Assembly (NCBI RefSeq): GCF_040215725.1
Contig: NZ_CP157967.1
Coordinates: forward strand, 3,581,001-3,645,000
Reading direction: 5' to 3'
From: Rhizobium sp. ZPR4
Lineage (GTDB): Bacteria > Pseudomonadota > Alphaproteobacteria > Rhizobiales > Rhizobiaceae
DNA length: 64,000 bases
Part shown: piece after piece, positions 29,601-37,487 of the stretch
Position numbering within the stretch: the stretch's first letter is position 1
Layout: every line of letters starts with the position of its first letter
The notes under the pieces: generated by a model
What the model saw: only the letters and a program-made list of their open reading frames with translations
Databases searched by the model: none
Told to the model about the DNA's origin: nothing
Translations under genes and position numbers: made by a program

Positions 29601-29852
29601 CTCGCCGAGCGGACGAATGACCGGCAGGATGGCGGAGCGGCCGCCAAGCAACTCGACGAATTCCGAGCGCAGCACGCGGGCGGCACGCCGCGTCGGCAGG
29701 AAGATGCTGACCTTGGCGAGCGACAGCGGATCATCCGGATCGTGGCGGAAATGCTCGGTCAGCCGCCCGTCGCAGAGCGCTGCCGCCAAGGTCTTCAGGA
29801 AGGGCAGGCCCGCCGGAATCGTCAGGATGCGCTGCCGGTGCCCGCCTGCCAT
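26661..29852 (-). CDS. addB: Double-strand break repair protein AddB
   Basis: Partner of AddA, with an inactivated helicase-like fold and a C-terminal RecB-family nuclease. About 1063 residues. FLPTRRAARVLRSEF lies near the N terminus, and LILGGLNEGSWPGQTANNPF is characteristic of alphaproteobacterial AddB. The nuclease catalytic stretch is DLIDYKTGYNPSP. No Cys residues flank the nuclease domain, so the iron-sulfur staple known from Firmicutes AddB appears absent. A TTG at 29864 would add four residues; ATG 29852 gives a 4-bp gap from the murU stop. Confidence 0.93.
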   Translation of the reverse strand: MAGGHRQRILTIPAGLPFLKTLAAALCDGRLTEHFRHDPDDPLSLAKVSIFLPTRRAARVLRSEFVELLGGRSAILPVIRPLGETDDDSGYFEEALPETADLAQPLANTARLLELARLILAWRNKLPQIVRDIHSDSPLVAPASPADAIWLARNLAELIDSLETEDREWSELANLSAEDHALWWQLTAEFLRIASSFWPARLEELGKSSPARNRNAVLRAEVQRISTMRHPGPVIIAGSTGSVPATAELIAAVAALPQGVIVLPGLDLAMPEEDWQLVAPETSIGERADPTTRSHPQYGLSLLLKRLRVTRRDVEPIADAAEVMQMRAQILSRALAPAKATSGWGSWRKTLAPDAITDAFADVALIEAANEREEATAIAIALRLALEKPARNGGESQAALITPDRNLARRVTAELARFGITADDSAGTPLNATPQGTLLQLLLEASLRPGDPVAVVALLKHPLASFGLPAETHRPGVDALEILALRGGVANVDIGGLEALLDERVAEQANDRHAPQWRKALPPEAIEHARALARRVTAACEPLVSALSLPTSEGLLTLSDWAERTGRALEAAAVDERGSLAGLWSGEAGDTLASLLRDVIETDGQLEADGVQWIDIMAALCVGQAVKPRALSHPRLFIFGTLEARLQSVDTLILGGLNEGSWPGQTANNPFISRSMKTEIGLEPPERRIGQLAHDFEMANGTRDLIYSRALRQGSTPTVASRWLQRLIALGGEALEDAMKLRGDQYRHWAAMIDEGENQAPALRPAPKPPVELQPKSYSFSEVGRLRRDPYSIYARRVLRLDPVDPFNRDPGPAERGTLYHKIIDRFVREGHRAGTPDAALAMDRIIADLFDAERLPVHIDSVWRPRFREVARAFLAWEAERRAEVRKTATEVPAGVEIEPIGIRLTGVADRIDIKSDKGADLIDYKTGYNPSPPQARALLDPQLALEAYALKAGAFRNIGALVPENLLYVRLRPGDRFKVDQVNNEHSSRGGKTETKSAMDLAQESMDQLVKFVSLLQSGEKGFSSRLIPAQQFEYGGDYDHLARVSEWSTAENEQEGGGDE

Positions 29853-29856
29853 AGGC

Positions 29857-30588
29857 TCACGCAAACGCCCGGAAGTTCCGGATCGTTTCCTCCGCCTCGC
29901 CGACAGCCTCCGGTGTTCCCACCGTCAGCCAGTGGCCGTCGAGCATGGTGCCGTAGAGTCGGCCGCGCGCGATCGCCTTGTCGTAATAGGTGTTGATGTT
30001 GAAAGCGTCACCGGGTGCGTCATCGAGAAACGAAGGATTGATGACCAGCGTGCCGGCGTAAACCACGCCGTTGCCCGTAACGGCGCTGTAACGCGAGAGA
30101 CGGCCATCTTCAGCCATGCTGAAATCATTCTTGCCGTTGTGGCCCGTCGTCTTGTCCAAATCGACGCAGAGCATGCCGAAGTCCATGCGGCCCGCGTCGA
30201 AGAATCCGGCTAAGCGCTCTAGATTGGTCGGTTGACCTTCTTTCTCACCGATCCAGAAGAGATCCGAATTCATGACGAAAACGGGATCACGGTCAAGCAA
30301 CTTCAATCCCTTGGCCAGCCCGCCGCCATTGTTCATCAGCGCATCGCGCTCGTCGGAGACCAGGATTTCAAGGCCGCGATAGCCGCGCAGGTGCGCCTCC
30401 ATCTGGTCGGCATGGTGATGGACATTCACGACAGCCCGCTCGACACCTGCCTGCACCAACGCATCCAGTACATAATCGATCATCGGCTTGCCGGCGATCT
30501 TCACCAGCGGCTTCGGTATGGTGTCGGTGATCGGCCGCATGCGGGTTCCAAGCCCCGCGGCCAATACCATGGCTTGCTTGATGGTCAT
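29857..30588 (-). CDS. murU: MurU-like sugar-1-phosphate nucleotidyltransferase
   Basis: A 243-residue GT-A-fold nucleotidyltransferase with signature LAAGLGTRMRPITDTIPKP (residues 9-27) and VNVHHHADQMEAHL. Family members include mannose-1-P guanylyltransferases and MurU, which makes UDP-MurNAc from MurNAc-1-P. The adjacent gene encodes an AmgK-like kinase domain, the step before MurU in the recycling route of Pseudomonas and Caulobacter, which favours MurU. ATG 30588 was preferred over an upstream in-frame start at 30630 because the extension (MLWKSESESKVRDE) is not part of the fold. Confidence 0.82.
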   Translation of the reverse strand: MTIKQAMVLAAGLGTRMRPITDTIPKPLVKIAGKPMIDYVLDALVQAGVERAVVNVHHHADQMEAHLRGYRGLEILVSDERDALMNNGGGLAKGLKLLDRDPVFVMNSDLFWIGEKEGQPTNLERLAGFFDAGRMDFGMLCVDLDKTTGHNGKNDFSMAEDGRLSRYSAVTGNGVVYAGTLVINPSFLDDAPGDAFNINTYYDKAIARGRLYGTMLDGHWLTVGTPEAVGEAEETIRNFRAFA

Positions 30589-30663
30589 TTCGTCTCGAAC
30601 TTTCGATTCGCTCTCTGATTTCCATAGCACAGGGCCGGAAAGCCGTCGCGGGGTCTCCGGCTG

Positions 30664-32175
30664 TTATGCCCGACCGATCCCGGCCTTCTCGCACCATTCG
30701 CGTAAGGGGGCGAGCGCTTCGTGTTCGAAGGCGATGGCGAGATAGGCGAGCGTGCGCGGCATGTGCTTCAGATATCCCGGCTTGCCGTCGCGTTGCAGCA
30801 GCCGCACCCAGAGGCCGGCAAGCTTGCAATTGCGCTGCGCCGACATGATCGCCCAGCTTTTCAGGAACTTGGCCTCGTCGAAGCCACCCTGGGCACGGCG
30901 CAGTGCGAGATAGTCTGACATCAACTGGTCATGCAGATCGCGCTCGATCGTCACCCGGGCATCCTGCACCAGCGAGGCGACGTCATAGGAGGTCGGTCCG
31001 ATCATCGCGTCCTGAAAGTCGATGATGCCGACGCGCTTTATGCCCTTTTGATGCGCCCGCCAGATGATATTCGGCGAATGCATGTCGCGCAGCAGCAGGT
31101 TCTTTTCCGCGTCTTCGAGCTGATCGATGAGCTTGTCCCAGATCGCCAGATAGTCGGCGCGTTCCTCTTCGCTTGCCGGCGTGCCGCGCTTCCAGGGCAG
31201 ATGCCAGTCGAGAAGCAGCCGCGCCTCCATCTTCATCGCGGTCCGGTCGAAATCCGGAATGTGATGGACGTGGTCCGGCGTGACCGGAATGTCATGAGGA
31301 ATGGAAAGACCGTGCAGATGTGCGAGGCAGGCGACGCTTTCGCGATAGCGCTCGGCAATCGGCTTTCCCTCCGCGTCGAGCACGCCGTCGGTGCCGAGAT
31401 CCTCGATCAGGAGGATGCCCTTGTCATAGTTGGCGGCAAGGATTTCCGGAGCGGCGAAACCGTTCTCTCTGAGGATATTGGCGATCGCCACGAAGGGATA
31501 GGTGTCCCAGGCAAGATGCGCGACCTTAGGATAGGGCTTGCCGTCAAGCACGGGCGGCCCTTCCGGCAAGCCCGGCCAATCCATCAGGATCACGCGGCGT
31601 CCTCCATCCTTCGGATAGACGGATTCGTAAGCCCGCAGCGAAGCATCGCCGGTCAGGAATCGCCTGACAGCGCCGCGATAGCCGTGCGCATCGAGAAAGG
31701 CGCGGATAGCAAGCACGCGCTCGATGCGCGCCATCTGCTTGGCCGGTGCCGTGATCATAACCCGCCGCCCGTCACCCTCATGCGTGAGCTTTAGGTCGAT
31801 GCGTTCCTTCGGCAGCTCGCCTTCGGCCATTTCGGGCCATTCGACGAGGCAGATGCCGGTCTGCAGGGCCTCGTCGAAGCCGAGCTCCGCCAGTTCGCTG
31901 GGATCACCGAGGCGATAGAGATCGAAATGCGAGACGGGAATGCGCAGCTCGTAGGATTGCACGAGCGTGAAGGTCGGGCTCGGTACGTCCAGTTCGGCGT
32001 CGTCGGCCATGGCCCGTAGCAGCGCGCGCGCCAGCGATGATTTGCCTGCGCCGAGATCGCCTGACAGTGCCAGACAATCGCCAGCCTTCAAGGCCAGCGC
32101 CAGATCCTCGCCGAGCTCGGCCGTGGCGGCGTCATCTGCAAGAAAGAGGGAAATGCTGTTGTCTGAGGCTGTCAT
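30664..32175 (-). CDS. tsaE: Fusion: TsaE tRNA-threonylcarbamoyladenosine ATPase + AmgK-like sugar kinase
   Basis: A 503-residue two-domain protein. Residues 1-150 are TsaE, the ATPase of the t6A37 tRNA-modification complex, with Walker A SGDLGAGKSS (38-47) and SPTFTLVQSYE. Residues 165-495 are an aminoglycoside-phosphotransferase-fold kinase resembling AmgK, which phosphorylates MurNAc/GlcNAc. It shows TGDASLRAYESV (175-186), the catalytic loop LLLRDMHSPNIIW with Asp364 and Asn369, and metal-binding IIDFQDA (Asp386). Continuous coding with no internal stop shows a real fusion; stand-alone TsaE is ~150 residues. The murU-like gene follows. Confidence 0.9.
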   Translation of the reverse strand: MTASDNSISLFLADDAATAELGEDLALALKAGDCLALSGDLGAGKSSLARALLRAMADDAELDVPSPTFTLVQSYELRIPVSHFDLYRLGDPSELAELGFDEALQTGICLVEWPEMAEGELPKERIDLKLTHEGDGRRVMITAPAKQMARIERVLAIRAFLDAHGYRGAVRRFLTGDASLRAYESVYPKDGGRRVILMDWPGLPEGPPVLDGKPYPKVAHLAWDTYPFVAIANILRENGFAAPEILAANYDKGILLIEDLGTDGVLDAEGKPIAERYRESVACLAHLHGLSIPHDIPVTPDHVHHIPDFDRTAMKMEARLLLDWHLPWKRGTPASEEERADYLAIWDKLIDQLEDAEKNLLLRDMHSPNIIWRAHQKGIKRVGIIDFQDAMIGPTSYDVASLVQDARVTIERDLHDQLMSDYLALRRAQGGFDEAKFLKSWAIMSAQRNCKLAGLWVRLLQRDGKPGYLKHMPRTLAYLAIAFEHEALAPLREWCEKAGIGRA

Positions 32176-34751
32176 TCTGCTGCGACGGAATGGGGCAGGT
32201 CGGCCGAGGGGATTCGGCAGGTGACCGTCGTTCCCTTGCCGGGCTGGCTTTCGATCGAAACCTCGCCCTCATGCAGGCTGACGAAGCTTTCGACGATGGA
32301 AAGGCCGAGGCCCGCGCCGCTGCGCTTGCCGCCTTTGCCGCCGGAGGCGAAGCGGTTGAAGACCGTGTTGATCAAATCCTCGGGTATGCCTGGACCCTTG
32401 TCGACAACCGAGAAGACGAAATCCGCACCTTCGCGTCCGCATTTCAGCAAAATCGTCGATCCCTCGGGCGCGAAATTGGCGGCATTGGTCAGAAGTTTCA
32501 GCAGGATCTGCTTCAGCCGCTGTTGATCGGCAACGATGGAGCCAAGATGGGCGGGGACGGTGATTTCGAGCGTCACGCCGCTTTCCTGCAGCCGGTCGGC
32601 GATTTGTATCGACACTTCGTCGAGCAGGTCGGAGAGCAATATCTCGGAATAATTCAGCCGCATGATGCCGGCATCGAGCGTCGCCAGGTCGAGAATATCG
32701 TTGACCAGCGTCAGCAGCACCGAAGACGAAGTCGAGATATGGTCGATATATTCGGCCTGCCGCTCGTTCAGAGAGCCGATGCCCGGCGTCTTCAGGAGAT
32801 CGGTGAAGCCGATGATGTTGGTCAGCGGCGAGCGCAGCTCGTAGGAGACGTGCTGGACGAAATCGTTCTTCAGCTCGTCCGCCTTCAGCAGCGCGTCGTT
32901 CTTTTCCGTCAATGCCCGTTCGGCGCGTACGCTATCGGTCTTGTTGACGAAGGTCAGCATGGTCTGGGCGTTCGGCAGCGGAATGACGGCGTAGTCGAGC
33001 ACCAGATTGGAATAGAGCTCCAGCGTCCCTTGCGAGGATGGCCGCTCGTCGTCGAAACTGGTGATCTGTTCGGCAAAGCGCTTCCAGCCATCTGGCCGGT
33101 CATAGGAGGGAGCGCAGGCTTCGGCCAATGCCTGGATATGCGTATCCGGCTTCGCCTGCGCTTCGGTGATGTTCCAGAGGATGCGGAAGGCCGGGTTCGA
33201 CAGGCGGATGCGGCCATCCGGACCGAAAACGGCAACGCCTTCGGAAAGATGGTCGATGGTTTCGCCCTGGACCTTGACCAGCGTATTGTAACGCGTTTCG
33301 AGATCGACCTGCTCGGTCAGGTTCTCGAATACCCAGGTGGCGCCGCCCTGCGGATGCGCCGTCGCGAAAACCCGGAGGATCTGGCCATTGGGCAGGTGCC
33401 AGAGATCCGTCTGCGTGTCGAGTGCGCGGTAGACCGAAAGGACGCCGTCCTTCCATGTCTTCCAGCTCAACTGTTCGGGCAGCTTCTTGGCGCTGCGCAG
33501 CCTGTCCAGAAGCTCGCTATTGTCGGGCCGCTTTTCCAGAAAGGCGATGTCGAGTTCCCAGAGCTGGACGAAAGCCTGATTGTAGAATTGCAGCCGCCTG
33601 TCGCCATCGAAGATCGCAACCGGGGTCGCCAGATGATCGAGCGTTTCAGCATGGCTTTTCAGCGTGCGTGCGAGTTCCGCGCGGACGGATTCCGCTTCGG
33701 ACACGTCGATGGCGATCCCGGCCGAGCCGTTCGGGGCTTTGACGTCGACGACGTCGAAGAAGGTGCGGTTGCCATGGACGACCGTCGAGATCTTGTCGTG
33801 GAACGGCGATTCCGGCGTGGTGGCGGCGCGAATGCGCTCGCGGGTCACGGTCGTCAGGAATTCCCTTCCTTCTCGCACGGCCTCATCGGTCGAAACTGCT
33901 TCCACCGCTTCGCCATAAGCCTGGTTGACCCAGGTGAGCGTGCCTTCCGCATCGCGCTGCCAGACCGGCAGGTCGATGGCATCAAGCAGGTTCTGGAAGG
34001 TGGAGATCGATGTCATCAGCCGGTCGCGCTCGATCTTCAGCTCGGCGAGTTCCGCGCGCAGATTGTTGAGCGCGATGAAGCGGACGAAGGCACGCCCGCC
34101 GGAAATGCGGCCCTGCGCTTCCAGAATTTCGTCGCGGTTGGTTTCGACCACCATGTCGAAGCTCTGGCCGCTGCCGCGCAGCTTGTCGATCGCCTTGTCG
34201 AGTTCGCCGGCCGACCATGATTTCAGCCAGCGGCCGAAGGCGAGGAATTCGTTGTCTTGTGGCGCGCCCGTCTCGACCGGAAGCTGGCCGAGCAGTTCCG
34301 GCCGCGCATTCTGGCCGTCCCAGATGACGATGCGGCGGTTCTTGTCGGCGATCAGCGCCTGATATTGCGAAATGCGCTGATTGGCATCGGAGAGTGCTGT
34401 GCGGATCTCGCGGCTTTCATTCTCCATATTGCCGCGCTGGCGGACCATCCACATGGTCGAGAGGAGTGCAGCGGAGATGACGCCGATGATGACGGAGAAG
34501 ACGGCCATTTCCGAGGAGGTGAAGAGGCGCATGCTCGTCTGCGCGGCATCATTGCTCTGCGCGAAAACGGGACCCGCCAAGCCGGTCACGAGACCGCCGA
34601 AAACGCTGAGCCGCAACAGACGGCTAAAGGAGGCCAGCCGGCCTTTGCCGCGCTTCGCTCCCGCCGAAAGCCGATCTGCACGGCCCCGCAGCAACTGCGC
34701 CGCCGCTTGGCGTAGCGCTGGTCGATGCAGGTTGTCTTCCCCTTCAAACAT
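32172..34751 (-). CDS. divL: DivL-type PAS sensor pseudokinase
   Basis: An 859-residue membrane protein. Two hydrophobic segments lie at about 46-64 and 82-102. Three PAS-like modules follow (about 255-350, 365-480 and 495-605), then a dimerisation helix and a HATPase_c domain with DKGPGIP (784-790) and SGAGLGLSIV. The phosphoacceptor motif reads HVSYELRSPL: Tyr637 replaces the usual His. This is the signature of DivL, which in Caulobacter and Sinorhizobium controls CckA and thus CtrA rather than acting as an ordinary kinase. Its stop overlaps the next start (ATGA), so it is coupled to the tsaE fusion. Confidence 0.88.
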   Translation of the reverse strand: MFEGEDNLHRPALRQAAAQLLRGRADRLSAGAKRGKGRLASFSRLLRLSVFGGLVTGLAGPVFAQSNDAAQTSMRLFTSSEMAVFSVIIGVISAALLSTMWMVRQRGNMENESREIRTALSDANQRISQYQALIADKNRRIVIWDGQNARPELLGQLPVETGAPQDNEFLAFGRWLKSWSAGELDKAIDKLRGSGQSFDMVVETNRDEILEAQGRISGGRAFVRFIALNNLRAELAELKIERDRLMTSISTFQNLLDAIDLPVWQRDAEGTLTWVNQAYGEAVEAVSTDEAVREGREFLTTVTRERIRAATTPESPFHDKISTVVHGNRTFFDVVDVKAPNGSAGIAIDVSEAESVRAELARTLKSHAETLDHLATPVAIFDGDRRLQFYNQAFVQLWELDIAFLEKRPDNSELLDRLRSAKKLPEQLSWKTWKDGVLSVYRALDTQTDLWHLPNGQILRVFATAHPQGGATWVFENLTEQVDLETRYNTLVKVQGETIDHLSEGVAVFGPDGRIRLSNPAFRILWNITEAQAKPDTHIQALAEACAPSYDRPDGWKRFAEQITSFDDERPSSQGTLELYSNLVLDYAVIPLPNAQTMLTFVNKTDSVRAERALTEKNDALLKADELKNDFVQHVSYELRSPLTNIIGFTDLLKTPGIGSLNERQAEYIDHISTSSSVLLTLVNDILDLATLDAGIMRLNYSEILLSDLLDEVSIQIADRLQESGVTLEITVPAHLGSIVADQQRLKQILLKLLTNAANFAPEGSTILLKCGREGADFVFSVVDKGPGIPEDLINTVFNRFASGGKGGKRSGAGLGLSIVESFVSLHEGEVSIESQPGKGTTVTCRIPSADLPHSVAAE

Positions 34752-34773
34752 AAGAGGTCTGTCTCCGTCTTTC

Positions 34774-34890
34774 AGAGCATGAAGCCGAAAAGTGTAAGCG
34801 GTTTTCGGATGACATCATGCTCTACTTATTTGATTGTAGATCGGATTCAGATTTTAGGCCGAACAGACCTAAAATCATCCGGCTCTACTG
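34774..34890. repeat. Two-module palindromic intergenic repeat, copy A
   Basis: Module 1 is an inverted repeat from AGAGCATGA to TCATGCTCT, with an inner stem CCGAAAA / TTTTCGG. Module 2 has TTTTAGGCC / GACCTAAAA flanked by CGGAT / ATCCG. About 117 bp; it closely matches copy B at 50937-51050. It lies between divL and ahcY. Confidence 0.8.
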
Positions 34891-35002
34891 TGCCGCATCC
34901 TGACAAGACATCCCATTTTCATGGCTCCAGGCACGCCCGGTTCGTCACGAATCAAGTGTAAAAACAATACTGCCTAAGGGAATCTGCGGGAAGGGAGCTG
35001 GC

Positions 35003-35038
35003 TAAAAAATAAGCCCCGGCATTTGTCAATGCCAGGGC
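35003..35038 (-). terminator. Terminator of ahcY
   Basis: Read on the minus strand, GCCCTGGCATT-GACA-AATGCCGGGGC (one mismatch) is followed by TTATTTTTT, 31 bp after the ahcY stop. Confidence 0.85.
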
Positions 35039-35068
35039 CACAAGATGTTGTGGATACTGTTTTTGTAA

Positions 35069-36469
35069 TCAGTATCTGTAGTGGTCGGACTTGAACGGAC
35101 CCTTCGGCGTCACGCCGATATACGAAGCCTGCTCTTCGGAAAGCTCCGTCAGCTTCACGCCGAGCTTGGCGAGATGCAGGCGAGCGACCTTCTCGTCGAG
35201 GTGCTTCGGCAGCACGTAGACTTCGTTCTTGTAGTGGCCGGGCTTGGTGAAAAGCTCGATCTGGGCCAGCGTCTGGTTGGTGAAGGAAGCCGACATCACG
35301 AAGGATGGATGGCCGGTGGCGTTGCCGAGGTTGAGAAGGCGGCCTTCCGACAGAAGAATGATGCGGTTGCCCTTGGCGAACTCGACCATGTCGACCTGCG
35401 GCTTGATGTTCGTCCACTTCAGGTTCCGCAGAGCGGCAACCTGGATCTCGTTGTCGAAGTGGCCGATGTTGCCGACGATCGCCATGTCCTTCATCGCACG
35501 CATGTGATCGATGCGGATGACGTCCTTGTTGCCGGTCGTGGTGATGAAGATGTCGGCCGAGGAAACGACGTCCTCGAGCTGAACGACTTCGTAACCGTCC
35601 ATGGCGGCCTGCAATGCGCAGATCGGGTCGACTTCCGTGACCTTGACGCGGGCGCCGGCGCCGGAGAGCGAAGCGGCAGAACCCTTGCCGACGTCGCCGT
35701 AACCGCAGACGACCGCAACCTTGCCGGCCATCATGACGTCGGTGGCGCGGCGGATACCGTCAACCAGCGATTCCTTGCAGCCATACTTGTTGTCGAACTT
35801 CGACTTGGTGACCGAGTCGTTGACGTTGATGGCCGGGAAGGGCAGCAGGCCCTTCTGGCTGAGCTGGTACAGGCGGTTGACGCCCGTGGTGGTTTCTTCG
35901 GTCACGCCCTTGATGGCGTCGCGCTGCTTGGTAAACCAGCCCGGCGAAGCCTGAAGGCGCTTCTTGATCTGTGCGAAGAGGATCTCTTCTTCTTCCGAAT
36001 GCGGGTTGGAGAGCACGTCCTCACCGGCTTCGGTGCGGGCGCCGAGCAGGATGTACATCGTGGCGTCGCCGCCATCATCGAGGATCATGTTGGAAACGCC
36101 GCCATCGGTCCACTGGAAGATCTTGTCCGTGTAGGTCCAGTAGTCTTCGAGGCTTTCACCCTTGATGGCGAAGACCGGAACGCCGGAAGCGGCGATCGCG
36201 GCAGCGGCATGATCCTGCGTCGAGAAGATGTTGCAGGATGCCCAGCGCACTTGAGCGCCGAGTGCGACCAGCGTCTCGATGAGAACGGCCGTCTGGATCG
36301 TCATGTGCAGCGAGCCGGTGATGCGTGCACCCTTCAGCGGCTGCGCTTCGCCGAATTCGGCGCGGCAGGCCATCAGGCCCGGCATCTCGGTTTCGGCGAT
36401 CGTGATTTCCTTGCGGCCGAAGTCGGCAAGGCCGATATCCGCGACGATGTAGTCCTTTTCAGTGCTCAT
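35069..36469 (-). CDS. ahcY: S-adenosylhomocysteine hydrolase
   Basis: Splits S-adenosylhomocysteine into adenosine and homocysteine, removing the product inhibitor of methyltransferases. 466 residues. It has the substrate-domain start [14 protein letters not shown], the catalytic stretch [15 protein letters not shown], and the NAD-binding Rossmann motif [13 protein letters not shown]. The C-terminal SDHYRY ends in the Lys/Tyr tail that reaches the neighbouring NAD site. ATG 36469 has GGAGACC just upstream; a longer in-frame extension to 36592 is not conserved in character. An inverted-repeat operator lies at 36597-36626. Confidence 0.98.
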   Translation of the reverse strand: MSTEKDYIVADIGLADFGRKEITIAETEMPGLMACRAEFGEAQPLKGARITGSLHMTIQTAVLIETLVALGAQVRWASCNIFSTQDHAAAAIAASGVPVFAIKGESLEDYWTYTDKIFQWTDGGVSNMILDDGGDATMYILLGARTEAGEDVLSNPHSEEEEILFAQIKKRLQASPGWFTKQRDAIKGVTEETTTGVNRLYQLSQKGLLPFPAINVNDSVTKSKFDNKYGCKESLVDGIRRATDVMMAGKVAVVCGYGDVGKGSAASLSGAGARVKVTEVDPICALQAAMDGYEVVQLEDVVSSADIFITTTGNKDVIRIDHMRAMKDMAIVGNIGHFDNEIQVAALRNLKWTNIKPQVDMVEFAKGNRIILLSEGRLLNLGNATGHPSFVMSASFTNQTLAQIELFTKPGHYKNEVYVLPKHLDEKVARLHLAKLGVKLTELSEEQASYIGVTPKGPFKSDHYRY

Positions 36470-36596
36470 GAAGGTCTCCAGCCTGAACGATGCAGTCGCG
36501 CCGCGGGCAGACGCCTCGGCCGAATGCAACAAGAATTGCACGCTGACAGCGTGTGGATGATGCCGTGTAGCAGGCTTCAGGGTGGAAATCAATAAT

Positions 36597-36626
36597 GATA
36601 TAAAGAAGTCTTTATGTCTTTATATC
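36597..36626. promoter_or_regulatory. Palindromic operator upstream of ahcY (candidate SahR/SamR-type site)
   Basis: GATATAAAGA and TCTTTATATC form the outer arms of a perfect inverted repeat. Inside, ATAAAGA-AG-TCTTTAT is a second palindrome, giving three ATAAAGA half-sites in 26 bp. A possible ahcY promoter (TTGATT, 17 bp, TACACG on the minus strand, 36592 to 36564) begins immediately downstream. ArsR-family methionine-cycle regulators (SahR) control ahcY in many Proteobacteria; assignment here is inference. Confidence 0.6.
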
Positions 36627-36650
36627 CAGCTGGCAATCGCAGGCAAACGC

Positions 36651-36926
36651 CTAAATTTCCTCGCCGAACTTGTTGGCGACCAGCTGGTCGAGCGCCTCGA
36701 GCGCTTCGGCGGCCTGGTTGCCGCTTGCCGTTACCATTACACTGCAGCCGGGGCTGGCCGCCAGCATCATCAGGCCCATGATCGACGTGCCGCCGACCGT
36801 GGTGCCATCCTTCGAAACGGTGATCGCGGCGTCGTAGGCTTCGACGGTCTGCACGAATTTCGCCGAAGCACGGGCATGCAAACCCCGCTTGTTGATAATC
36901 AGGAGTTCCCGGGAAAGCTCGGTCAT
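36651..36926 (-). CDS. ptsH: HPr phosphocarrier protein
   Basis: A 91-residue HPr-fold protein. The phosphorylated residue is His17 in KRGLHARASAKF. Ser48 in GGTSIMGLMML sits at the HPr-kinase regulatory site. In alphaproteobacteria it belongs to a regulatory phosphotransferase branch (EI-Ntr, HPr, EIIA) rather than sugar transport. ATG 36926 gives standard HPr length; GTG codons upstream (36965, 36956) would overlap the EIIA gene. EIIA lies just upstream and HprK beyond it. Confidence 0.94.
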   Translation of the reverse strand: MTELSRELLIINKRGLHARASAKFVQTVEAYDAAITVSKDGTTVGGTSIMGLMMLAASPGCSVMVTASGNQAAEALEALDQLVANKFGEEI

Positions 36927-36945
36927 GGGGGCGGTGTTTGCCTCG

Positions 36946-37347
36946 TTATTTGCCACTGAGCACACGGCTGGCCACGTTGATATATTTGCGCCCGGCCTCC
37001 GATGCTTCCACCAAAGCCCTTTCCATATTGTTGTCGCCGCGCACGCCTGCGAGCTTGATCAGCATCGGCAGGTTGACGCCGGCGATGACCTCGGTGTGGC
37101 CGCTATTCATGACGGAGATTGCGAGATTGGAAGGAGTACCGCCGAACATGTCGGTGAGGATGATGACACCGTGCCCGTCGTCGGCACCGGCAACAGCCTG
37201 CAGGATATCCTGCCGCCGCTTGTCCATGTCGTCTTCGGGACCAATGCATACCGTTTCTATGAACTTCTGCGGACCAACGACATGCTCGACAGCATGCCGA
37301 AACTCTTCAGCCAGCTTGCCATGAGTGACAAGCACAAGTCCAATCAT
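36946..37347 (-). CDS. PTS EIIA component, mannose (EIIA-Man) family
   Basis: A 133-residue stand-alone EIIA-Man domain with phosphoacceptor His9 in LVLVTHGKLAEEF, and the FGGTPSNLAISV motif that packs against it. No sugar-permease components are encoded nearby, so its role is probably regulatory, accepting phosphate from HPr. ATG 37347 is preceded by GGGAGC and the upstream extension of the frame (to 37413) is not domain-like. It stands 20 bp before the HPr gene. Confidence 0.92.
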   Translation of the reverse strand: MIGLVLVTHGKLAEEFRHAVEHVVGPQKFIETVCIGPEDDMDKRRQDILQAVAGADDGHGVIILTDMFGGTPSNLAISVMNSGHTEVIAGVNLPMLIKLAGVRGDNNMERALVEASEAGRKYINVASRVLSGK

Positions 37348-37487
37348 GATATTACTGCTCCCATCGCATACGCAAACAGGTGGCCCATATCGCAATGCAG
37401 CAATGTCGTCCACCAGTGGGGGGACATCTTGGCGATGAAAAGACGAAGTGCAAGCTTAAAATACAGGATTTGCGCGCCTGTGCGGGC

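Larger units (their letters stand above)
34752..35068. other. Intergenic region, divL to ahcY
   Basis: 317 bp without a gene. It holds the repeat copy A (34774-34890), a stretch that must contain the divL promoter, and the ahcY terminator at 35003-35038. Confidence 0.6.

Noticed and set aside
32037..34220. 727-codon plus-strand frame over divL
   Set aside because: Antisense shadow of divL, whose PAS and kinase motifs are clear on the other strand.
35081..36595. 504-codon plus-strand frame over ahcY
   Set aside because: Antisense shadow of a certain ahcY gene.
36470..36596. SAH or SAM riboswitch in the ahcY leader
   Set aside because: I could not fit a known SAH or SAM-II aptamer; the leader shows only a short inverted repeat (GCACGCTGACAGCGTG), while a DNA-type palindrome lies upstream.
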